Below the pieces are notes generated by a model, which was not told where the DNA came from, did not search any database, and saw only the letters and a list, made by a program, of their open reading frames with translations. A DNA stretch of 64,000 bases from an uncultured Candidatus Melainabacteria bacterium (GTDB lineage: Bacteria; Cyanobacteriota; Vampirovibrionia; Gastranaerophilales; Gastranaerophilaceae): positions 124,001 through 188,000 of the forward strand of contig CAKULF010000003.1 of the NCBI GenBank assembly GCA_934667125.1. Reading direction: 5' to 3'. The position numbers and the translations under genes are program-made. Shown here piece by piece: positions 1 through 7,121 of this stretch. Each line of letters opens with the position of its first letter. Position 1 is the first letter of the stretch.

Positions 1-1212
1 GCGCAAAAGTCTTCTGAAATGGCGGCAAAAGGCTATATTCAAGAATTATTTAAAGAAAATTTTATAAAAATATTTAATGCTCTAAAAATTATTGATACTG
101 ATACTTTAAATCAAATGTTAGATAAAAGGTCTAATAGCTTTTCTTCTATGCTTAATGATTTAGATGGGCTGGATGATGAGCATCTTAAATTATTGTCTGA
201 ATTGATTAAAAAAGTTCAACAAGGAAGAGCGGCGGAAAAAATCAAGCTGTGTCAAATTGTTTCTATTTTTCAAGATAAAAATTTAGACACTTCTAAATTG
301 GATGGAATTTTAAAAGATGGAAAAGTTTCAACTGATGGAATAAATTCAATTTTTAATGAATTATTATGCGAGCTTTTGCCTGATGGAGCTGTGGATAAAG
401 CTGTTTTAGCTAATGCAAAATTTAATGAAGAATATTTATTTTTATTATTTAAAAAAGACGCTTTTCGAGAAAACGCAGTACCAAATTATCCAAGCAGAGA
501 ATTTAATTCAATAATGCAAAGCGTTTTAGAGGGCAAAGATTTTATGGAATTTATTCAAGATGAAACAAATTTCATAGGACAAACAAACGCTAAAACCAAA
601 GCGCTTTTTGAGCAAAATAACATAGATTATAATAAATGGCTTAAAACAGATATTGCGCCGCAAACTTTCAAATCTCAAGGTAAGACTATGAAAGTTCAAT
701 TGTGGGATAGAAATCCTTGCGAGGACTTGTTTATAGGTAACAAAACAAGATGTTGCACAGCAATCGGAACAGGGACAAATAGCGCCGCTATGCCAATATT
801 TTTAGCTAATACATCTTTTAACTATGTTGAAGTTAAAGACGAGCAAAATAATACAAAAGGAATGGCAAGAATATATTTTTCTACTGTTGAAGATAAACCT
901 GCTGTAATTATTGATAGCATTGAATTAGCGGATAATCATACTTTATCTAAAAAAGAAAAAGAAGATTTTAGAAATAATATATTTGAATATGTGAAAAACT
1001 TCTCCAATAGTGTAGATAACGATAATCCAAGTGTATATTTCATAGCTGAAGATGCCAAAGTTCCTGTTGATGATTTAACATCGGAAAAATTAATCAAAAC
1101 AAGCTTTATTGGCGATGTTAGCACAAATAGAATATACACAAACGCTGCTTCGGGCTTTAGATGGTCTGATATTAGAGAATCGGGTTTTGTTTCATTGTAT
1201 AAAATCGCATAA
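1..1212 (+). CDS. Hypothetical protein with CCTAIGTG motif, 5' partial
   Basis: The reading frame is open to the left edge, so the gene probably begins outside the window; an in-frame ATG lies at position 19 but has no visible ribosome site. The visible part is about 400 residues. It has an acidic and lysine-rich, likely helical N-terminal half. The C-terminal half contains a Cys-Cys motif (TRCCTAIGTGTNSAAMP, about residue 247) followed by alternating beta-like stretches. There is no signal peptide or membrane segment in the visible part. I do not recognise an assigned family; I have the impression that similar CCTAIG domains occur in large proteins of Gastranaerophilales, but cannot confirm it here. 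The function is unknown. Confidence 0.7.
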   Translation, partial: AQKSSEMAAKGYIQELFKENFIKIFNALKIIDTDTLNQMLDKRSNSFSSMLNDLDGLDDEHLKLLSELIKKVQQGRAAEKIKLCQIVSIFQDKNLDTSKLDGILKDGKVSTDGINSIFNELLCELLPDGAVDKAVLANAKFNEEYLFLLFKKDAFRENAVPNYPSREFNSIMQSVLEGKDFMEFIQDETNFIGQTNAKTKALFEQNNIDYNKWLKTDIAPQTFKSQGKTMKVQLWDRNPCEDLFIGNKTRCCTAIGTGTNSAAMPIFLANTSFNYVEVKDEQNNTKGMARIYFSTVEDKPAVIIDSIELADNHTLSKKEKEDFRNNIFEYVKNFSNSVDNDNPSVYFIAEDAKVPVDDLTSEKLIKTSFIGDVSTNRIYTNAASGFRWSDIRESGFVSLYKIA

Positions 1213-1265
1213 TTTTAAGATTTTTTAAGAAATACTAAAAAACAATTAATTTGCTCTTTATATGC

Positions 1266-1271
1266 TAAACT
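1266..1271 (+). promoter_or_regulatory. Putative leaderless -10 box (TAAACT)
   Basis: TAAACT ends exactly 6 nt before the ATG at 1278. With the usual distance from -10 box to transcription start, the mRNA would begin at or next to the start codon. There is no Shine-Dalgarno sequence. It matches the same spacing seen at nine other genes in this window. Confidence 0.45.
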
Positions 1272-1277
1272 TTTATT

Positions 1278-2174
1278 ATGCTAAAGAAGTCGATGGCAAT
1301 ATTTTTAGTATGGATTGAATTATCTTGCGTTGTTTTTGCGCAGGATGTTATCGAGTTGGAAAAAGTTGAAAAGTTCGATATTCAATATAAAGAAGAAATT
1401 GAAGCCCTTAAAGGGTCTTTGTTTGTGAATAATTCAATTGACGCTCAAAAAAATATTAATGAACAGCAAAAAGCAGACCTAGAGGATATTGAAAACCTTT
1501 GGAATTCAACTGTTAACAACAATCCTATGATTGCTTTTTGCCTTAAAAAGCTATCAACTCCAGCCGAACAAAGAAGAGTCCACTCGTCTATTTTAGCTAA
1601 ATCAATGAGCGCTCTAATCTCTGGAGCTGCGCTTTTGCCTTCGTTTTTGGGGCTAAACTATGGTATTCAATCAGGAACTTATGCAGCAGGTCAGATTGCC
1701 AATAATTTAATCAACAGAAAAAATATTGATAAGGTTGCAAACCCCTCTATAACTGATACAGAGGCTATTGAACTTGCAGGACTAGTTGAAGATTTGCAAG
1801 ATGAAATTATTGTTGATTATTTTAAATACAAAGGCGCTCTAACTAAGCTTAAAAAGTGCCGTGAGCAAATGCTTTTGCACAATAAAAACTATTCTGAAGC
1901 TTTAAGTAAAAATAATTCCTTGGATGTTGCTATTTCATCGAGCCAATGGGAAGATGAACTTATTGAAGAATATAAATTAAAACAAGAAGCAAAAAAATAT
2001 CAAATGGCGCTTACTCGTCTTGCGGGTAAAAAAACGGTGCAAAACCTTAATGTAGCTCAATTTGACCTTGTTACAACAAATGTTGATAAAAACGATTTGA
2101 ACTACGAAAAAAAGACGTTTGATGTCAATGTTGTTAAGCCGAATGAAGTTAAAAATATTGAGGTTAAAAAATGA
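1278..2174 (+). CDS. Secreted coiled-coil protein, tandem paralogue A
   Basis: A 298-residue protein with a signal-peptide-like N-terminus (MLKK, then a hydrophobic core, ending near VVFAQ). A central LWNSTV...KLSTP segment at about residues 74-95 is followed by a Gly/Ala-rich hydrophobic stretch, then long charged helices that look coiled-coil. It shares its whole plan with the next gene: the LWN(S/A)T motif, a KL(S/A)xP motif, a hydrophobic glycine stretch, paired helices, and a C-terminal Leu-(Ala/Val)-Gly-Lys. The stop overlaps the next start by 4 nt (ATGA), so the two are probably co-translated. The helical end faintly recalls TolC-type helices, but I would not assign that family. Likely exported to the periplasm or envelope; function unknown. 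Confidence 0.75.
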   Translation: MLKKSMAIFLVWIELSCVVFAQDVIELEKVEKFDIQYKEEIEALKGSLFVNNSIDAQKNINEQQKADLEDIENLWNSTVNNNPMIAFCLKKLSTPAEQRRVHSSILAKSMSALISGAALLPSFLGLNYGIQSGTYAAGQIANNLINRKNIDKVANPSITDTEAIELAGLVEDLQDEIIVDYFKYKGALTKLKKCREQMLLHNKNYSEALSKNNSLDVAISSSQWEDELIEEYKLKQEAKKYQMALTRLAGKKTVQNLNVAQFDLVTTNVDKNDLNYEKKTFDVNVVKPNEVKNIEVKK

Positions 2175-3076
2175 AAAAATTAATCGCTCTATTTTTAATT
2201 TTGTTTTGTATAAAAAGCTACTCAAGCGCAATAACTCTTGAAGAACTAACTGAACCTATTGATTTTATGGGAAAAATTACAGTTGGGGATAAAATTGAAA
2301 AAAGAAAAGAAAAACCTGCTGAAATAGTTAAAATCGAGAAAAAAGCCACTATAGAACAGCCCGAAATAGAGCAAGACGAAAACGAAATACCTCAACAGGA
2401 AGAAAGTACAATAAATACTAATTATGCCGATTTGAGCCTTAAAAAATTGGCAAATGATGTAGCGCTTGAGCTTGAAATAGATGAAAATAAAATAAATTCA
2501 GATTTGAGTATTCTTTGGAATGCAACGACAGAGCGCTCTGAAACAATGAAATACACAATTTATAAGCTTGCAAATCCTGATGAAGATAAACCGAACGATA
2601 GCGTTATGAAAAAAATATTAAAACCTATCGCTAATATCTCTTCTCTAGCAGGAGCTTCGGTTAGCGGAAATCCTTTTGTTGCAACGGGTGCTTTAATCGG
2701 GGGCGGACTTGTTAATGCGTTTATGAAAAACGACAAAGAAGCAAACTATGCTTTTTCAAAGGTTTCAGACGCCGATATGGTTTTATTAATTAGAAAAATT
2801 GACACTCTTCAAAAGAAATTGATTGATTTATATATCGATTATAAAACCAAAGAAAATGTCTATAAAATGGAGAGCGAAAACCTTGAAAAAAGGGAAGAAA
2901 TATTTAACGCTTCAAAAAATAAATCAAAAGAAGAACTAACCATTGTTGATGTTTATTATAGAAACTCTAAAATCAGAACACAAAAGGCTTACGACGAATT
3001 TTTAACAAGTCGTGCAATTTTAGAAAATTTGGTTGGAAAAGACGCAATCAATAAAATAGAGGAAGATAATTCATAA
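2171..3076 (+). CDS. Secreted coiled-coil protein, tandem paralogue B
   Basis: A 301-residue protein that starts inside the stop of the preceding gene (ATGA overlap). The N-terminus is a signal peptide (MKKLIALFLILFCIKSYSSA). It then has a low-complexity acidic/Lys/Glu linker (about residues 35-85), an LWNATTERSE motif, a KLANPDED motif, a Gly/Ala hydrophobic segment (SGNPFVATGALIGGGLV) and two long helical stretches ending in ILENLVGKDAI. The order and several motifs match the preceding gene, so the pair arose by tandem duplication. The extra linker is the main difference. Probably a periplasmic or outer-membrane-associated partner of its neighbour; the family is not recognised. Confidence 0.75.
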   Translation: MKKLIALFLILFCIKSYSSAITLEELTEPIDFMGKITVGDKIEKRKEKPAEIVKIEKKATIEQPEIEQDENEIPQQEESTINTNYADLSLKKLANDVALELEIDENKINSDLSILWNATTERSETMKYTIYKLANPDEDKPNDSVMKKILKPIANISSLAGASVSGNPFVATGALIGGGLVNAFMKNDKEANYAFSKVSDADMVLLIRKIDTLQKKLIDLYIDYKTKENVYKMESENLEKREEIFNASKNKSKEELTIVDVYYRNSKIRTQKAYDEFLTSRAILENLVGKDAINKIEEDNS

Positions 3077-3090
3077 CTGATTGCTTATGC

Positions 3091-3096
3091 TAAAAT
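3091..3096 (+). promoter_or_regulatory. Putative leaderless -10 box (TAAAAT)
   Basis: TAAAAT lies with a 6 nt gap before the ATG at 3103, and no Shine-Dalgarno sequence is visible. An overlapping TATGCT (3087-3092) could serve as an alternative -10. Confidence 0.4.
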
Positions 3097-3102
3097 GTAG
3101 CT

Positions 3103-5856
3103 ATGAAAAAAAATCTGACTAAAATTTTTATAATATTGTTTTCAATTTCAACTGCAATAGCGCTTTTAGCTATAGCCCTATTAGCTATATATATTTATGT
3201 TTTACCCTCTTTGGTGTCAAACAATAAAACAATTTCATTAATTAAAAACACAGTTAAAAAAGAATTAAATTTAGATTTAGATATTGAAAAACCTGAGCTA
3301 AAAACGGCGCTGAGTCCTGAAATATCTTTTAAAATTGATAAATTAAATTTAAAAAAAGATAGCGTGGTTTTGGTTGATTTATCAAAATTTGATACAGTGC
3401 TTTCGTTTAAAAAAATATTGAATAAAGAAATAAAAATTAATTCTTTGTATGCTGATAACCTTGTAATTAAAGCGGATAAGCTTATTGAAGCACTTCCTCA
3501 AAGCAATAATGAAACCAAAAAGCAAGATTGGAAAATTGATTTTTATTCAATTGATATTAATTTAAAAAATCTGTATTTAACATATAATTTGAACAAAAAT
3601 TTAATCGAAATTCAATCTAAAAACACCAAAATGACAAGGTTTAAGGATAATCTTGCCGTTGGGTTTGAAAGTGTTGTTAATATTTATAAAAACAACAAAA
3701 AATATTTTTCTGTTAAATCGATTAGCGAAAACGATTTTAAATTTTATAGCAATAAAATCAAAGTGACGGATTTTGATTGTGTTGTAAATAGTTCAAAAAT
3801 AACCATAAATTCAACAATGGATAAGAAAAACATCTTTTTAAATGTTAAATCTTCAAATTTCAAATTGGCAGATGTTTTTCAAATAATCAATTCAAATTTA
3901 ATCATCCAAGATGGCGAAAATTTGATGAAACCTTTGATTAATCCAAAAGGCGCTGTTGCTTTTGATGTTGATTATAATAATAATGCACTAAGCGGTTATA
4001 TTAAGGTTAACAATACGCAAGTTCAAATAAAAGATTTAACAAAACTTCCTATTTTTGTTCAAAAAGGGTTGATTAAAATTTCTAAAGATAAGATAGATTT
4101 TAATTCTTTGGTTGGATATTACGGAAAAAATAAGAAAAATGAAATTAATATTAACGGCGATATAAAAGATTATTACAAGAGTTTGGATAGCAATATAACG
4201 GTTGATACGGTTGTTAATAATGAGTTTTTAAAAGATTATATTGCGCCATTGATTTCAAATACTGTTGTAAAAATTTCAAAACCGACAAAAACAAGAATAA
4301 TCTATAAATCTAAAAATAATATTATGGATATAACTTGGCTGATTAAAATTGCAAAAGGGGTTAATCTTGGGGTTGATGATAGCGCATCTAAATTAATTAA
4401 CTACGATAGAGCGCTAAAGGGCGATTTTCATATTGAAAATAATATATTAGATATCAAAAATATAAATTATTACATAGCTCCCGATATCCACAAAGGAGTT
4501 AAACTTCAGCCGATTATTACCTTAAACGGCAAAACAACGCTTGATGGCAAGCTTGATAATTTCGGTTTTGAATTTACAAGACCAATGCCATCTGAATTAT
4601 TGAACGTTTTAACAAAAGAAAAAACCTTTAAAAAAGGCACGATTAAAGGAAAATTGCACATTGCATATAAAAATAATATTCCATATTTAAAATCCGATAT
4701 GGAAATTGAAAAAACCCTTGTGCCATCTCAAAGATTGTTTATTAAAAAAGCAAAACTATCAACAAATTCTGAAACAATAAATGCTGATATAACGGGCGGA
4801 TTTAAGCGAGTTAAGTTTGATTTCAGCGGAAAAATTAAAAACGAACTCGTTGCGCCATATATAATTAAAGATTTAAAATTACATATTGATAAAATCAACG
4901 TTGAAAAGTTTTTGGCTTCTGTTAATAGCGAAAACGCCGAGGTTGACTCATCCAACGTTAATTCGTCTGATGATATTCAAGATGATAATTTTATGTTTGA
5001 CACTAACCTTGTTAGGATTGAAAATTGCGACTTTATTCTTGATAATGGGGTTTATAAAGAGCTTGAATTTGGAAATATTAAAGCAAAATTAACTCTTGAT
5101 GATAAAGGAATTTTGAATATTCAATCAAACAAATTTGATATAGCAGGCGGAATTTCGACTCTTAAAGTTCAAAGTGATTTAAAAAATTTAAAACATTATT
5201 TAAGGCTGGGAATGAAAGATGTTGATTCAAATTTGATGAGCAAAGTTTTGTTGAATTTGGATAATGAAGTTGTTGGGCTTGCAAGCGGATTGGTTGAATT
5301 AAATACGGATAAAAGCCTTAAATTAAACGGAAAAATCGGTTTTATAATTAAAGATGGAACAATTGGAAAAATCGGGCTTGTTGAATATCTTTTAAAAATT
5401 GTATCATTATTCAGAAACCCTGTTGCAATGATTAATCCGACAACTGTGATGGATGTTGTTTCAATTCCTGAAGGAAAATTTGATAAAATTCAAGGGGAGT
5501 TGGAACTTAAAAATAATGTTGTAATAATTAGAAATATTAAATCATATTCAAAAACGCTCTCTGCTTTGATTAAGGGCATTTTCGATATGGAGCGCCACGA
5601 TTCAAGTATTAGAATTTATACAAGATTTTCAAATAGCAAAAATACAAAATTTGAATTTTTAAGGAATGTTTCTTTGTCGGCTCTAGCAAATAAAGTGCAA
5701 ATGCACGAAAGAAATGACGCTAATTACTATGCTAGTGAGCTTAGCCAATTGCCTTCTATTGAAGTTGAGGACAAGAAAACGCAAATATACCTTACAAATG
5801 TTGAGGGGGATATTGAAAAAAATAACTTCATGTCCAGCTTGAAAAGAATTAAATAG
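3103..5856 (+). CDS. AsmA-like / TamB-YhdP-type envelope protein
   Basis: A 917-residue protein with one N-terminal membrane anchor (about residues 8-38), followed by a very long stretch of short beta-like repeats rich in Asn, Lys, Ile and Asp. This is the plan of AsmA-like proteins, which form long hydrophobic-groove beta structures proposed to carry phospholipids between inner and outer membranes in diderm bacteria. The last 250 residues (from about IKDGTIGKIGLVEYLL) look like the AsmA C-terminal region, with the pattern of a hydrophobic, Gly-containing strand followed by a GKFDKIQGELELKNN-type strand. The gene follows two envelope-type genes on the same strand and ends in an 8 nt convergent overlap with the next gene. 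The family call rests on pattern, so the exact subfamily is uncertain. Confidence 0.7.
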   Translation: MKKNLTKIFIILFSISTAIALLAIALLAIYIYVLPSLVSNNKTISLIKNTVKKELNLDLDIEKPELKTALSPEISFKIDKLNLKKDSVVLVDLSKFDTVLSFKKILNKEIKINSLYADNLVIKADKLIEALPQSNNETKKQDWKIDFYSIDINLKNLYLTYNLNKNLIEIQSKNTKMTRFKDNLAVGFESVVNIYKNNKKYFSVKSISENDFKFYSNKIKVTDFDCVVNSSKITINSTMDKKNIFLNVKSSNFKLADVFQIINSNLIIQDGENLMKPLINPKGAVAFDVDYNNNALSGYIKVNNTQVQIKDLTKLPIFVQKGLIKISKDKIDFNSLVGYYGKNKKNEININGDIKDYYKSLDSNITVDTVVNNEFLKDYIAPLISNTVVKISKPTKTRIIYKSKNNIMDITWLIKIAKGVNLGVDDSASKLINYDRALKGDFHIENNILDIKNINYYIAPDIHKGVKLQPIITLNGKTTLDGKLDNFGFEFTRPMPSELLNVLTKEKTFKKGTIKGKLHIAYKNNIPYLKSDMEIEKTLVPSQRLFIKKAKLSTNSETINADITGGFKRVKFDFSGKIKNELVAPYIIKDLKLHIDKINVEKFLASVNSENAEVDSSNVNSSDDIQDDNFMFDTNLVRIENCDFILDNGVYKELEFGNIKAKLTLDDKGILNIQSNKFDIAGGISTLKVQSDLKNLKHYLRLGMKDVDSNLMSKVLLNLDNEVVGLASGLVELNTDKSLKLNGKIGFIIKDGTIGKIGLVEYLLKIVSLFRNPVAMINPTTVMDVVSIPEGKFDKIQGELELKNNVVIIRNIKSYSKTLSALIKGIFDMERHDSSIRIYTRFSNSKNTKFEFLRNVSLSALANKVQMHERNDANYYASELSQLPSIEVEDKKTQIYLTNVEGDIEKNNFMSSLKRIK

Positions 5857-6766
5857 AAAAATCGTTATCAAATTTGAAAACATTGCTGATTATAAGATGA
5901 GTCAAGATTAAAAGCTTGATTGAAACTTTTGAATTTGAAAAAACTTTAAAGTTTTGAATATCGTTTTCTTTTTCTTTGGTGTCGGGTTTAAGACTAAAAT
6001 CTATAGCACAAGCCATATTCAGCTTTTTTAAGCTATCTTCTATAACTAAAAGAAATTTTTCTTTTGGAAAAATATTGTTAACCTTAAAATCAATCGAAAA
6101 ATCCTGCTCTATGCTATTTATAATACAAGACATATTGTTAAAATTTTTGGTTTGAAAAAGTATATTTAACGAAGAAAAATCGGTTTTTTTATCCTCATCC
6201 TCAGAATTTTTTGCAACATTAGAATTTTCCCAAGCTTGGATATTCAAAGGAATATACAATAACAACAGCTCCTTGAGGGAATTTGTTCCAATATTTGTTG
6301 AAGTTTGAATAGAATTCAGAATAGATAAAACATCCTTAAGCTGAGATATATCGCTATTTCCGCTTGCAATCGAGCTTGAAATAGTTTTTAAAACCTTATC
6401 AATTGCGCTTTTTGAGTTTTGATTTAATAAAACGGTTAATTTGTTTAAATCTAATTCGCCGTTTGCGATTAATTTTGCAAGCTTTTGCCCTATTTCATTA
6501 TTTGTTGCTTTGTCGATAAATTCAACGATGGATTCAGGCATGGATAAAAGGTTTTGAAGATATTTATTGATTTCGCTGTTATCCATTTTAATCAGACTAT
6601 ATAATGAACTTGTTTCAAAAATTTGATTATAAAAACTTGTTTGGGGCTGATATGCCTGATTTTGTTGAGGGACAGACCCTTGATTAGTCTGCTCATTTTG
6701 AATAGGCTTTGATATTGATTGGTTATTTATAAAAATATTAGTTAAATTATTAATCGGATTTGTCAT
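5849..6766 (-). CDS. Hypothetical Asn/Ser-rich protein
   Basis: A 305-residue protein with no signal peptide. Residues 1-50 are low complexity, rich in Asn, Gln and Ser. Residues 55-170 look helical (MPESIVEFIDKATNNE, then repeated Leu/Ile-rich turns). The C-terminal 100 residues look mixed alpha/beta and contain FSIDFKVNN. The Gln/Asn-rich head followed by a compact C-terminal domain faintly recalls flagellar hook-length proteins (FliK), but the window has no other flagellar gene and I do not make that call. It converges with the AsmA-like gene (8 nt overlap). Its promoter looks leaderless (TATACT, 6 nt, ATG). Confidence 0.65.
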   Translation of the reverse strand: MTNPINNLTNIFINNQSISKPIQNEQTNQGSVPQQNQAYQPQTSFYNQIFETSSLYSLIKMDNSEINKYLQNLLSMPESIVEFIDKATNNEIGQKLAKLIANGELDLNKLTVLLNQNSKSAIDKVLKTISSSIASGNSDISQLKDVLSILNSIQTSTNIGTNSLKELLLLYIPLNIQAWENSNVAKNSEDEDKKTDFSSLNILFQTKNFNNMSCIINSIEQDFSIDFKVNNIFPKEKFLLVIEDSLKKLNMACAIDFSLKPDTKEKENDIQNFKVFSNSKVSIKLLILTHLIISNVFKFDNDFSI

Positions 6767-6772
6767 AGTTTT

Positions 6773-6778
6773 AGTATA
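6773..6778 (-). promoter_or_regulatory. Putative leaderless -10 box (TATACT)
   Basis: On the minus strand TATACT is followed by the six bases AAAACT and then the ATG at 6766. No Shine-Dalgarno sequence fits in the gap. Confidence 0.5.
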
Positions 6779-6909
6779 ATTTTTTTAAATTTTTTGTCAT
6801 GCCGATAAAATTTTTAAACGGCTCTTAGTCAAATATTAACATATTTTAAGAAAATAATAAACCCCAAAAATCAATCGGTAAGGTGCTTTTAGGGATTGAA
6901 TTTTTTTTA

Positions 6910-6948
6910 TTGACACGATTTGCCCGAATAATTAAGTTAGATTACAAT
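6910..6948 (+). promoter_or_regulatory. Candidate promoter for an intergenic transcript
   Basis: A perfect TTGACA (6910-6915) is followed after 17 nt by a weak TAAGTT (6933-6938); a better-looking TACAAT lies at 6943-6948 but at an unusual distance. No start codon with an ORF follows, yet a terminator hairpin lies at 7009-7034, which suggests a short untranslated RNA. Confidence 0.35.
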
Positions 6949-6949
6949 A

Positions 6950-7034
6950 TTAGTAACGGAAAAATTTTTATTGGTTTAAAAATAATAAAATTTTTTAATG
7001 GGGAAATGGGGGTTTTGATAACCTCCCTTTTTTT
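6950..7034 (+). ncRNA. Candidate small RNA in the 6767-7121 gap
   Basis: This 355-nt gap holds no convincing ORF. It has a -35-like TTGACA, and downstream an intrinsic-terminator hairpin with a T run on the plus strand, roughly 85 nt apart. The region between is A/T-rich with a G-rich end. It does not match tRNA, SRP RNA or 6S RNA signatures that I could recognise. An alternative is that the hairpin only insulates the flanking minus-strand genes. Weak support. Confidence 0.25.
7009..7034 (+). terminator. Rho-independent terminator
   Basis: The stem GGGGGTT / AACCTCC has one G:T pair and a 5 nt loop, and is followed by six T residues on the plus strand. No plus-strand protein gene precedes it. 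Confidence 0.5.
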
Positions 7035-7068
7035 ATGGGTTGAGTTTGGAGATTATTGAATACATGAT

Positions 7069-7094
7069 AAAAAAACGAGGGTGAAAAACCCTCG
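7069..7094 (-). terminator. Rho-independent terminator of the giant prepilin gene
   Basis: On the minus strand, CGAGGG and CCCTCG form a 6 bp stem with a 7 nt loop followed by a run of seven T. It lies 28 nt beyond the stop codon at 7122. Confidence 0.8.
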
Positions 7095-7121
7095 ATACAT
7101 CAAACATAAAATAACATGAAC

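Noticed and set aside
5849..6766. FliK-like flagellar hook-length protein
   Set aside because: Only the general plan (Gln/Asn-rich head, compact C-terminal domain) fits; no other flagellar genes are in the window.
6950..7034. SRP RNA or 6S RNA in the 6.9-7.0 kb gap
   Set aside because: No GGAAGG-AGCA core of SRP RNA and no long central-bubble hairpin typical of 6S RNA is visible.
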